From an uncultured Oscillospiraceae bacterium (GTDB lineage Bacteria > Bacillota > Clostridia > Oscillospirales > Oscillospiraceae), in assembly GCA_934646185.1 (NCBI GenBank), contig CAKUEH010000037.1, positions 1 through 23,749 of the forward strand: 23,749 nt of DNA, read 5' to 3'. A program made the translations under genes and the position numbers. Position 1 is the stretch's first letter. Each line of letters opens with the position of its first letter. Under the pieces are notes generated by a model. The model did not search any database. It was given only the letters and a program-made list of their open reading frames with translations, and was not told the DNA's origin. Shown in pieces: positions 6,736 through 13,764 of the stretch.

Positions 6736-6984
6736 TTACTCGTCCGTGTGTTCATCATCTTTGTCGTTTGTTTTATCTTTATCCAAACGGTTAAGTATCA
6801 AGCCTGTGCAAGTAACAATAACGATGCAAAGATACAGACCGATACCAAATATAGCGGATAAACGATAATCCCCCGATCCGTTGAAAATGTTTCCATACAA
6901 ATCGCTAAAGAACATGCCTCCTATGGCAACAATGATTCCAATGAGCAGGTATTTTCCAAATTTAAGCAAATCTTTATTATTCAT
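6736..6984 (-). CDS. Small membrane protein of unknown function
   Basis: An 82-aa protein with two hydrophobic helices (about residues 10-28 and 43-64) and a very acidic/charged C-terminal tail rich in Asp, Lys and Glu (DKDKTNDKDDEHTDE). GGGAGG precedes the ATG by about 9 bases, so it is probably translated. The composition is more AT-rich than its surroundings. It lies between the serine recombinase remnant and the hairpin region. It is not recognised as a member of a known family. A two-helix hairpin membrane protein in an element could be a holin-like, immunity or accessory protein; there is no evidence to choose. Confidence 0.65.
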   Translation of the reverse strand: MNNKDLLKFGKYLLIGIIVAIGGMFFSDLYGNIFNGSGDYRLSAIFGIGLYLCIVIVTCTGLILNRLDKDKTNDKDDEHTDE

Positions 6985-7116
6985 ATCGCTACCTCCCGCA
7001 AACTATGCCTTTGGAAAGTGTTACTTACATCTTTTCAAATTAAATTATATCATAAAAGTTTGAATTTTTCCACCATTCCGGGATAAAATAATCTTTGTTC
7101 TACCTACAAGCTATGT

Positions 7117-8430
7117 TCACGCTATCTGCGTCCCTTTCTGCGGCTCTCTCTGCGGTAAACCGCTGACGGGAACGAACACGCCCTTTGCAATATCCTCCGC
7201 ACGAATGGCGGCTTTCTTGGCTTCGATTTCTGCCTTTTTTCTCCCCTTGATTTTGTCCTCGTATCGCTTCTGCGCTCCGCTGGCTTTCCGCTTCAAGTAG
7301 TTCTGATGAGGCCTGTCTTTGCGTTCCTCACGCTTGCGGATTTCTTCTAATTCCTCTGGGGTAAGCTCCACTTCTCCAAACGCCGGAGGAACAAATCGCC
7401 CGACAAAATTGAAGTAAATCTCGACCTCATGTGTGGTCTGTATACTGCCCTTGCGGTCACGCTCATGCACAAGGATTTTCTCGATAAACTCGTTCAGCAT
7501 GGCAATGGTCAGCTTGTCGAAGTTCTCATATTTGTCAATCAGAGCGATAAAACGGTCAGCGTCCTTTTCGTGCTTCTCATAGCTCTTGATAGCCTTTTCC
7601 AGAGCAGAGATTTCAGCGGTAAGCTCGGACTGTTCCTTTTCGTATTGAGCGTCCAGAGTGGCGTATCTGCTGTCGGACAGCTTGCCTAAAATGTTGTCCT
7701 CATAGATTTTGCAGAGCAGGACTTCCGGCTCGGAAACCCTCTGCTTTGCTGTGGCAAGGCGTGTGCGCTGTTTTCTGACCTCTGCCGTCTGCTGGCTGGA
7801 CTGCGCTTCCTGCACCACACGGACAAACTCGGCTCGGTCATGCTTGGCATACTCGGCAATAGCTTTGAGCATTTCGGAAACAAGGGACAGTACCACATCT
7901 TCATTGATACGGTGCTGTGTCGTGCAGAGCTTTCCAACTGGGACTTTGCTGTATTGGGAACAGGTATATTGAGAAATACGCTTGCCGTTGTTGGTACGGT
8001 GGACATACATCTTGCCGCCGCAATCGGCACAATAAAGCAAGCCTGTGAGGGGAGCTGCTTCGCCCCAGCCGTCCGGGTAGCGTCTGACATTCCCACGGAT
8101 TTTCTGCACAAGGTCAAAGGTCTGCTGGTCAATAATGGCTTCGTGCGTATTCTCAAAAATCGTCCATTCGTCCTCCGGGACATAATGGCTTTTCTTGTCC
8201 TTGAAGTGCTTTCGGGTCTTGGAATTGATGGTGTGTCCCAGATATTCACACTTTTCAAGAAGGTTGCAGATGGTGGAAGAACCCCAGCCGTACACATCTT
8301 TGAAAGTCTTATTCTTGTTCACGCCCTCGCCGTGCTGGGCAAGGTAGGCGGACGGAATGAGGACTTTTTCTTCTTTCAGCTTGCTGGCGATCTGATACGG
8401 ACCGTAGCCCTCAATCGTCATGGCAAAGAT
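7117..8430 (-). pseudogene. Large serine recombinase (TnpX-like) lacking the catalytic domain
   Basis: The remaining 438 or so residues match the C-terminal part of large serine recombinases: a recombinase domain (FAMTIEGYGPYQIA, then YGWGSSTICNLLEKCEYLGH), a zinc ribbon (LLYCADCGGKMYV ... YTCSQYS ... GKLC), a long coiled coil, and the conserved tail ending VFVPVSGLPQ. The N-terminal resolvase domain with the catalytic serine is missing. The homology stops at about 8430, where the sequence becomes the opposite-strand MntA remnant. An ATG in the joined sequence (8478) could still allow a headless DNA-binding protein to be made. Family members normally move Tn4451/Tn1549-type elements; this copy cannot catalyse strand exchange. 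Confidence 0.88.
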
Positions 8431-8523
8431 TTGGATTTGCTGACAACAGGCAGTCTGGATCAACGGTTTCTGGATCAAATTGCCGGGGAGGAAATTGTTT
8501 TATATGACCGCACAAAGTCGTGA
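8428..8523 (+). pseudogene. C-terminal remnant of an MntA-type nucleotidyltransferase antitoxin
   Basis: An open frame ending at TGA (8521-8523) reads LDLLTTGSLDQRFLDQIAG and then EEIVLYD. This is the usual ending of small MNT nucleotidyltransferases that precede HepT genes (hydrophobic DL strand, a helix, then V/LY). It overlaps the hepT start by 20 bp, the normal arrangement of the pair. The catalytic GSxxxG...DxD part is lost; upstream is the serine recombinase remnant. Confidence 0.6.
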
Positions 8524-8875
8524 CACGCAGATCCTTGAGAAAATTCAGGGTTATTGTAATGACATCATGTTTACGCATACTGAGTATGCGCATGATTATC
8601 ACACCTTCTGCACAAATCCGACCTATCGCAACGCGATTGCGCTCTGCTTGATGCAGATTGGCGAGCTTGTAAAGCATCTGTCTCCGGAATTTATCAGCTT
8701 ACATACCAGTATCCCCTGGCGCGCCATCCGGGGTATGCGAAATGTCGTTGCGCATGAATATGGCAACATTGACCTTGAAACCGTTTGGGAGACCTCCGAG
8801 GCGGGAATCATGGAACTGCGCGATTTCTGTGACGAACACATTGCCGCAAATGATTTTGAGATAACCTTGCTTTAA
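8504..8875 (+). CDS. hepT: HepT-like HEPN ribonuclease toxin (DUF86)
   Basis: A 123-aa HEPN-domain protein of the HepT/DUF86 family. In complete systems it is an RNase toxin silenced by MntA, which adds AMP to a tyrosine. The RX4HXY motif is intact: Arg79, His84, Tyr86 in RNVVAHEY. The ATG at 8504 was preferred because GGGGAGG lies 12 or so bases upstream; an in-frame ATG at 8480 would add eight residues. The partner mntA is reduced to its last 30 codons, so the toxin is either not expressed, inactive for other reasons, or neutralised from elsewhere. It sits near the right end of element A. Confidence 0.85.
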   Translation: MTAQSRDTQILEKIQGYCNDIMFTHTEYAHDYHTFCTNPTYRNAIALCLMQIGELVKHLSPEFISLHTSIPWRAIRGMRNVVAHEYGNIDLETVWETSEAGIMELRDFCDEHIAANDFEITLL

Positions 8876-8888
8876 ATTTTCTGTAATC

Positions 8889-8916
8889 TTTGATTACTGC
8901 GGCGCAGTTTTTGCGC
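8889..8916. repeat. 28-bp repeat with palindrome, copy 2
   Basis: Differs from copy 1 (1720-1747) at one position. Same orientation. It marks the right edge of the element A cargo; beyond it, 8917-9156 contains only the arm-type repeats and the attR core, with no gene. Confidence 0.65.
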
Positions 8917-9023
8917 GTGGTGGGCGCTCTTGTTAGGCTGAATTTCAGCACAGGCAAGGATCGCGCTTGCGTGAGAGCCCATCTTCGGAGGTGTCTTTAC
9001 ACGGTGGACTCGTTAAAGCGGCT

Positions 9024-9044
9024 GACCCACACCTTGACCCACAC
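9024..9044. repeat. Tandem GACCCACAC repeats, putative arm-type sites (right)
   Basis: GACCCACAC at 9024-9032 and 9036-9044, again with 12-bp period, 113 bp before the tRNA-Thr repeat. This mirrors the pair near the left end. Confidence 0.6.
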
Positions 9045-9156
9045 GCGGAAACGAGCGGACGGAAGCAGTGGAAACATGGGTGCGAAAGAGTATTTTAATT
9101 CTAACGGAAACGGTCAAAAGCATCCGGAAAACGATATTTTCAGAATTTTTCTACTC

Positions 9157-9201
9157 TTTGTAATCAGCAGGTCGGGGGTTCGAGTCCGTCTACCAGCTCC
9201 A
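9157..9201 (+). repeat. attR core: 3' fragment of tRNA-Thr
   Basis: A 45-bp copy of tRNA-Thr from anticodon loop to CCA with one mismatch to 33-77. The 5' half of the tRNA is absent, so it cannot be a working tRNA gene. It is followed by a spacer and tRNA-Tyr copy 2. Confidence 0.75.
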
Positions 9202-9230
9202 ATCTTTCCGCAGCGCAGCAAACTGAATAT

Positions 9231-9315
9231 GGGGGAATTCCCGAGTGGCCAAAGGGGGCAGACTGTAAATCTGTTGTCAGTGACTTCGGTGGTTCGAATC
9301 CACCTTCCCCCACCA
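9231..9315 (+). tRNA. tRNA-Tyr (anticodon GUA), copy 2
   Basis: Same structure as copy 1: GGGGGAA/TTCCCCC acceptor stem, GTA anticodon, long variable arm, encoded CCA. The top anticodon-stem pair is G.U here instead of A.C, so this copy folds better. A terminator follows directly. Confidence 0.95.
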
Positions 9316-9351
9316 AAACGCCTGATATTTTATGAATATCAGGCGTTTTTG
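9315..9351 (+). terminator. Intrinsic terminator after tRNA-Tyr copy 2
   Basis: Stem ACGCCTGATATT / AATATCAGGCGT with a 5-nt loop and a T run, conserved with 190-226. Confidence 0.9.
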
Positions 9352-9481
9352 CAACTATTTTCTGATTTCTGGTTTTGTAGAAAAGTGGTGTTTTTCAGGC
9401 ATCAACCCGGCAGGAATTTTCCTATAAATGTATATACCATTTTAGGGAACGCACTTCGTGAAAACCTGTGAAATCCGGCTT

Positions 9482-9502
9482 GACCCACACCGTGACCCAC
9501 AC
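9482..9502. repeat. Tandem GACCCACAC repeats in element B
   Basis: GACCCACAC at 9482-9490 and 9494-9502, the same arrangement as 357-377. Confidence 0.6.
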
Positions 9503-9517
9503 GACGAAATGTCCAAA

Positions 9518-9558
9518 GAGCGTCGGAGCGGATATTCGTGGTATCCTCTCCGACGCTC
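9518..9558. terminator. Integrase terminator of element B
   Basis: A 17-bp inverted repeat with one mismatch (C9529/T9547) lies just past the integrase stop. Relative to 390-436 it has a compensatory pair change, so the stem is conserved. Confidence 0.8.
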
Positions 9559-9567
9559 TCTGCTTTT

Positions 9568-10722
9568 TTACATGACCTGCGCCATGAAATTGCCCATCTT
9601 TTCTGCTGCACTTTCCTGCATCTGCCGCGTGACGTGGGTGTAGGTGCGGAGCGTGAAGCCCGCATCGAAATGGCCGAGCATACTGGATACTGTTTTCACG
9701 TCTACGCCGTTTTGCAGTGCTAAGGTTGCGAATGTGTGTCTCAAGTCGTGAAATCTCAGGTGTTCCAGTCCTGCGTCTTTCAGAATCTTCTTGTGGATGT
9801 TGACCACCGAATCCGGATGGTACATCTCGCCTGTTTTCGGGGATGGGAACATCCATGGGTTGCTGGGATGCTTCTGATGCTCCGCGACCAGCAGAGCAAC
9901 GGCATCCTGCGGAATCGAGATTTTGCGAATGGAGTTTTCCGTTTTTGGGCGGGTGATGTCCGGTTCGCCTGCGTTGTTGCGGCCGGCCTGCTTACTGACG
10001 GAAATCGTCTTGTTTTCGATATCCAGGTCCGACCACTGGAGCGCCACCAGCTCGCCCTTGCGCAGACCACTGATGAGTTCCAGATAGAACATCGGCAGGA
10101 CGCCGCGCTGGTCAGCAGCGGTCAGGTAGGACTTGATCTGCTCCGGCGGCAGGATCTTCATTTCATGCTTTGGAATTTTCGGCGGTACGCAGTCATCTGC
10201 CGGATTGCGCACGATCAGCCGTTCTTTGACCGCCCAGTCGAGTGCGTTGTGCAGCATGGTGTGAATGCCGCGAATTGTTGAATCACTCAGTCCGGGCTGC
10301 TTTCCTTTCTGCGCTTCGCGGAGCCGCCCATGCTCTTGTAGGTCTTTGTAAAGCCATTGCAGATCGCGCCCGGTCAGCTTTTTGAGTGGAATATCGCCAA
10401 TACGCGGCGTGATGTGCAGTTCGATGCCGCGCCGATAATACTCTGCAGTGGAAAATCTCAGATGTGGCTTTGCGTATAGCTCGTACCACGTTTGCAGCCA
10501 TGTGCCGAGCGTATATTCGTCCGACCGACGAGTGTCAAGCGTTTCCGCTTCGGTGATCGCTCTGGCGAGCTTTTCTTTCACTTCTGCCTGTGTCTTGCCA
10601 AGGACGTTCTTAATCAGCCGTTTGCCGGTCGTTTCGTCATATCCGGCTGTGTATCGTCCTTCCCAGCGTCCATCCTTGCGCTTGCGGATGTTGCCTTCAC
10701 CGTTTGCCCGTTTCTTTGCCAT
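9568..10722 (-). CDS. Tyrosine recombinase / integrase, copy B
   Basis: A 384-aa paralogue of the integrase at 442, the same length and with the same catalytic residues (Arg221, His325, Arg328, His351, Tyr361). The start MAKKRANGEGN has AGGAGG upstream. About 19 amino-acid differences from copy A are seen by eye, clustered in the N-terminal third (arm-binding) and core-binding regions; the catalytic C-terminal 100 residues appear identical. Synonymous changes are more numerous, indicating selection on both proteins. It is now the only coding gene of the truncated element B. It might still act on the arm and core sites of element A, since these are nearly the same. Confidence 0.94.
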   Translation of the reverse strand: MAKKRANGEGNIRKRKDGRWEGRYTAGYDETTGKRLIKNVLGKTQAEVKEKLARAITEAETLDTRRSDEYTLGTWLQTWYELYAKPHLRFSTAEYYRRGIELHITPRIGDIPLKKLTGRDLQWLYKDLQEHGRLREAQKGKQPGLSDSTIRGIHTMLHNALDWAVKERLIVRNPADDCVPPKIPKHEMKILPPEQIKSYLTAADQRGVLPMFYLELISGLRKGELVALQWSDLDIENKTISVSKQAGRNNAGEPDITRPKTENSIRKISIPQDAVALLVAEHQKHPSNPWMFPSPKTGEMYHPDSVVNIHKKILKDAGLEHLRFHDLRHTFATLALQNGVDVKTVSSMLGHFDAGFTLRTYTHVTRQMQESAAEKMGNFMAQVM

Positions 10723-10847
10723 GTTCGTGCCTCCTTCGTTTTGGTAGCACAAACAACTACCACAGAACTAGCACAAAGTCTACTGATTTTTTCGGAAGAT
10801 CGGAATATTTTTCAACCCGTTTTTACGCGAGTCGGAAATCCCTATTC

Positions 10848-10871
10848 TTTGTTTCCTGCGGCGCAGTTTTT
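10848..10871. repeat. 24-bp version of the palindromic repeat, copy 3
   Basis: Same palindrome core (CTGCGGCGCAG followed by TTTTT) as 1720-1747 and 8889-8916. Homology ends here and chromosomal sequence starts. Confidence 0.6.
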
Positions 10872-10904
10872 GACTTCGGTACGCAGCTGTACTTGCAACG
10901 ATAT

Positions 10905-11807
10905 CTATGTACCACCTTTCCCATGCGCGCCGGACTCAACGATCATTTTTTCCAGCTCCCTGGCAGCGACGCTGAGGGGCTGGTCTTTTCGTTTGACGAG
11001 ACAGACGCTGCGCGGCGGAAGCGGTTCGGCGAGGTCGATCACGCACACATGATCGGACGGGCGAATAAAATCCTGAGGAACGATGCCGACGCCGAGGCCG
11101 GATTCGACCATCGGGAGGATCTGGTCGACGGTGAAAGTCTCGATATCCGGGCGGAACGGCAGGCCGTGCGCAGCGAAAAAGCCGGCATAGAGCGCGTAGG
11201 ACTGCGTATCCGCGCCGAGCGTGATGAGCGGATGGCTGCGCAGCTCCTTCAGCGTGACAGCATGATCCAGCAGATCGTGAAAGCGCGGCGCACAGACGGC
11301 AACCTCCTGAATCTGCCGGATATCGGTCTGCTGAAAGGCTGCCGCGTGCAGCACCGGCGTCGTGACGACGGCAAAATCGGCGGTCGTCTCGCGCAGGGCG
11401 GCAATGGCCTGCGGGGTCGAATGATTGCTGACGCGAAGGCGAACGCCCGGATAGCGGGAACGGAACGCTTCGAGTACCGGCAGGAGCACGCAGCGCAGCG
11501 CACCCTCGCTCACGGCGAGGAACACCGTGCCGGTCTGCAGGGAGCGGCTCTGGGCCAGCTCCGCTTCCCCGGCTTCCAGCTGCTCGACGGCGATCTTGAC
11601 GTGCCGGTAGAGCTGCTCTCCCTCCGGCGTCAGCTTCATGCCGTGGCTTGTCCGGGCAAAAAGCGTGCAGCCAAGCTCGGCTTCGAGATTTTTGATCGAG
11701 CGCGTCAGGTTTGGCTGGTTGTTGAGCAGCAGCTTCGCGGCCTGTGAGAGATTGCCGCATTTGGCAGCATAATAAAAGATCCGATAATACTCATAGCTGA
11801 CGTTCAT
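10905..11807 (-). CDS. LysR-family transcription regulator
   Basis: A 300-aa LysR-type regulator. The N-terminal winged HTH is typical (residues 1-60: YYRIFYYAAKCGNLSQAAKL, NQPNLTRSIKNLEAELG, LFARTSHGMKLTPEGE). The effector-binding domain follows from about residue 90 to 290. The start at 11807 was chosen from GGAGG nine bases upstream; the longer open frame runs into the promoter region. It is divergent from the membrane-protein/ATP-synthase genes with an AT-rich 150-bp space between, the usual layout for a LysR protein that controls its neighbour and itself. The effector is unknown. Its 3' end lies 34 bp from the element B junction and appears complete. Confidence 0.92.
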   Translation of the reverse strand: MNVSYEYYRIFYYAAKCGNLSQAAKLLLNNQPNLTRSIKNLEAELGCTLFARTSHGMKLTPEGEQLYRHVKIAVEQLEAGEAELAQSRSLQTGTVFLAVSEGALRCVLLPVLEAFRSRYPGVRLRVSNHSTPQAIAALRETTADFAVVTTPVLHAAAFQQTDIRQIQEVAVCAPRFHDLLDHAVTLKELRSHPLITLGADTQSYALYAGFFAAHGLPFRPDIETFTVDQILPMVESGLGVGIVPQDFIRPSDHVCVIDLAEPLPPRSVCLVKRKDQPLSVAARELEKMIVESGAHGKGGT

Positions 11808-11824
11808 GCGGCAGGCCTCCCGTT

Positions 11825-11896
11825 TCTGATATATGTGATTGATATATGCAATATATATTTTTCGGATTATACATATATCTGTATGCGCATTATAAT
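11825..11896 (+). promoter_or_regulatory. Promoter region of the atp operon with possible LysR site
   Basis: TATAAT is at 11891-11896; the -35 is not clear, as expected for an activator-dependent promoter. Upstream lie repeated GATATATG and ATATATAT tracts between the divergent lysR and the membrane-protein gene, possible LysR operators. Confidence 0.5.
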
Positions 11897-11958
11897 ATGA
11901 GCGCTTCGGGAAGTCAAGACAGCGTATCAACTGCTTTCCGAGAGAAAGGCACGTCAAA

Positions 11959-12225
11959 ATGGCACTTACATTTGAGGCGCTGGCCATCGGCGCGGTCGAT
12001 CTTGCAATGCTTCGCCTGATGCTCCGTCTGGAAAACAACGGGCAGAACGATCACCCCGCCGCGCGGATCACGGCGCTCATCGCCGGGCTGCTGCTTCTGG
12101 CCGGCTGCATCGCGGAGCTTGTGCTTCGCGGGGCGCATATTCTTCAGATCCTGCTTGGGATCGGCTTCAATCTCGCGTTTGTCGCCTACGTTTACAGCTT
12201 CCGCATACCGGAAGCGGAAGCATGA
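11959..12225 (+). CDS. Small three-helix membrane protein of unknown function
   Basis: An 88-aa very hydrophobic protein with about three membrane segments (residues 4-24, 36-56, 60-80), one containing LLLLAGCIAELVL. GAGAAAGG precedes the ATG by 11 bases. The stop overlaps the next start (ATGA), so it is translationally coupled to the DUF1275 gene and is first in the run leading into the ATP synthase genes. The position recalls AtpI/AtpZ genes that precede atpB, but the sequence does not show the AtpI pattern well enough to name it. It might belong with the DUF1275 protein and LysR regulator instead. Confidence 0.7.
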   Translation: MALTFEALAIGAVDLAMLRLMLRLENNGQNDHPAARITALIAGLLLLAGCIAELVLRGAHILQILLGIGFNLAFVAYVYSFRIPEAEA

Positions 12226-12899
12226 GGCCCCGCACGCAGACCGCCTGTGTGCAGATGTCGGATACATTCCGCGCAGCGGTATGCGTGATCCTGTCCGGCG
12301 GATTTCAGGACGCCTACACCTACACCTGCCGCGGCGGCGTCTTTGCCAACGCGCAGACGGGCAATGTCGTGCTGCTGTCCGCTGCGGTCTTCCGGCAGGA
12401 GTGGGGCGTGTGTCTGAAATATGTGGTCCCGCTGCTGGCCTTCTTTTTCGGGACAGTTGCAGCAGAGTGTGTGCATATCCGGCTGAAAAAATCCCAAAAG
12501 CTCCATTGGCGTCAGATCGTGCTGCTCTGTGAGATCCTGTTTCTGCTGATTGTCGGATTTCTCCCGCGCAGCGCCGATCTGCTGGCAAACGTGCTTGTTT
12601 CGTTTGTCTGCGCCATGCAGGTGCAGACGTTCCATAAGGTACGCGGCCATGTCTATGCCAGCACGATGTGCATCGGCAACCTTCGCTGCGCGACAGAGTC
12701 GCTCTGCGCCTATTGCCGCAATCATGAGCCGGAGACGCTGCGCGCGTCGCTGACTTACTTCGGTGTCATCGCCGTGTTCGCGCTGGGAGCAGCCGCCGGA
12801 AGCGTAGCTGCCGCGCAGCTCGATATCCATGCGGTCTGGGTCTGCTGTGCGCTGCTGCTGGTCAGCTTCGGCATGATGTTTTTTCCGATGGAATCCTGA
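12222..12899 (+). CDS. DUF1275 (YoaK-like) integral membrane protein
   Basis: A 225-aa polytopic membrane protein of the DUF1275 family. The hallmark start is visible (LSGGFQDAYTYTCRGGVFANAQTGN), as is the mid-protein CAMQVQTFHKVRG....ASTMCIGNLRCATE block. About six hydrophobic segments. The function of the family is not established; a transport or stress role has been suggested in general terms. The start overlaps the previous stop, and the stop is 18 bp before atpB, so it probably shares a transcript with the ATP synthase genes. That placement is unusual and may link it to the LysR regulator upstream. Confidence 0.88.
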   Translation: MRPRTQTACVQMSDTFRAAVCVILSGGFQDAYTYTCRGGVFANAQTGNVVLLSAAVFRQEWGVCLKYVVPLLAFFFGTVAAECVHIRLKKSQKLHWRQIVLLCEILFLLIVGFLPRSADLLANVLVSFVCAMQVQTFHKVRGHVYASTMCIGNLRCATESLCAYCRNHEPETLRASLTYFGVIAVFALGAAAGSVAAAQLDIHAVWVCCALLLVSFGMMFFPMES

Positions 12900-12917
12900 T
12901 AGAAGGGGAGGGGCCAT

Positions 12918-13745
12918 ATGAGCAAAAAACGGAAAATGATCTCGCTCGCGGTGCTCGGCATTCTGCTGCTGGCTTCGCTGGCGCTCAGTCTGCTGTGCGG
13001 AGGGAGCGGCACAAAGGAGTCCTTGCAGACGATCATGCGGGACGCTGTGCTGCATGAGGACAACAAGGTCAGCCTGTTCGGGCTAATGGACGTGAATCCG
13101 GCGGTCATCTCCGGATTTGTCGTTACGGGGGCGCTGCTGCTTCTGGCGGCGCTGGCGCGGATCTTTGTGATCCCGCGCTTTCGGTACCAGCCCGGAAAGC
13201 TCCAGCTGCTGCTGGAGGAGCTGGTGTCGTTTTTTCGGAACCTCGCACAGACAAACAGCCCGCACCGGAACGGCTTTCTGGGCGCGTATTTGTTCGGTGT
13301 CGGGAGCTATGTGTTTCTCGGTACGCTCTTTGAGCTGCTTGGTTTACAGGCCGTATCGACGGCGGGCACATCCATCTCGCTTCCCGCGCCGCTGTCGGAT
13401 ATCAACGCCGCCATCAGCGTCGGCTGCATGTCGTATCTGGTCATTCTGGGCGGCGGCATCCGCGCGAACAAGCTCCGGGGCGCGGCCAATACGCTGAAGG
13501 ATTTTTCCCTTCCCATCTCCATGAGCTTCCGTCTGTTCGGCGCGCTTCTGAGCGGCCTGCTGGTCACGGAGCTTGTGTATTATTCGCTCAGCCTGAGCTT
13601 TGTCCTGCCCGTGTTCGTGGGCGTGATGTTCACGCTGCTGCATGCGCTGATTCAGACCTACGTGCTTACGACGCTGGTTTCGATTTTCTACGGCGAAGTT
13701 ACAGAGCCGCACGTAAAGATCAAAAAAGTCAAACAAACCGCTTGA
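12918..13745 (+). CDS. atpB: F-type ATP synthase subunit a
   Basis: A 275-aa membrane subunit of Fo that forms the two ion half-channels against the c ring. An N-terminal hydrophobic segment is followed by four or five more helices. The essential arginine is Arg205 in SMSFRLFGALLSG, equivalent to E. coli Arg210; the following residue after RLFG is Ala where Asn is usual. The PLSDINAAISVG helix and the C-terminal HALIQTYVLTTLVSIFY helix are typical of the family. GGGGAGGGG lies just before the ATG. First of seven contiguous atp genes. Confidence 0.93.
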   Translation: MSKKRKMISLAVLGILLLASLALSLLCGGSGTKESLQTIMRDAVLHEDNKVSLFGLMDVNPAVISGFVVTGALLLLAALARIFVIPRFRYQPGKLQLLLEELVSFFRNLAQTNSPHRNGFLGAYLFGVGSYVFLGTLFELLGLQAVSTAGTSISLPAPLSDINAAISVGCMSYLVILGGGIRANKLRGAANTLKDFSLPISMSFRLFGALLSGLLVTELVYYSLSLSFVLPVFVGVMFTLLHALIQTYVLTTLVSIFYGEVTEPHVKIKKVKQTA

Positions 13746-13764
13746 ATTTGGAGGAGCTGTTATC

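Larger units (their letters stand above)
5855..8430. mobile_element. Remnant of a nested serine-recombinase element
   Basis: The block contains, read leftward, a large serine recombinase lacking its catalytic domain, a small membrane protein, an inverted-repeat-rich non-coding region, a truncated DUF3847 gene and an ATPase tail. These gene types go together in Tn1549/Tn4451-like elements of gut Firmicutes. Both the internal junction (near 6154) and the outer end (near 8430) cut through genes, so it looks like a deletion derivative stranded inside element A. Confidence 0.65.
33..9156. mobile_element. Integrative mobilizable element A, composite and partly decayed
   Basis: The boundaries are inferred from the 45-bp tRNA-Thr direct repeats at 33-77 and 9157-9201. 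Inside lie a tyrosine integrase, an XRE regulator, an orphan solute-binding lipoprotein, a relaxosome accessory gene, a winged-HTH gene and an excisionase-like gene. It also contains remnants of a second element with a large serine recombinase, and a HepT toxin. Paired GACCCACAC repeats lie near both ends (357-377 and 9024-9044), as expected for integrase arm-type sites. No relaxase or conjugation genes are present, so it could only be mobilised in trans. Unusually, it includes a tRNA-Tyr gene just inside its left end. Confidence 0.7.
9202..10871. mobile_element. Truncated second element B (left end plus integrase)
   Basis: The 9157-10871 segment is homologous throughout to 33-1743: tRNA-Thr fragment, spacer, tRNA-Tyr, terminator, arm repeats, integrase and 28-bp repeat. 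The homology stops exactly at the end of the shared repeat (10871), where chromosomal sequence leading to lysR begins. No right-hand arm repeats or tRNA fragment are seen there, so the right end is lost. Which tRNA-Tyr is native cannot be settled here. Confidence 0.65.

Noticed and set aside
8890..9471. A 193-codon plus-strand frame over the right end of element A
   Set aside because: It runs through the tRNA-Thr fragment, the tRNA-Tyr gene and a terminator; an accidental frame.
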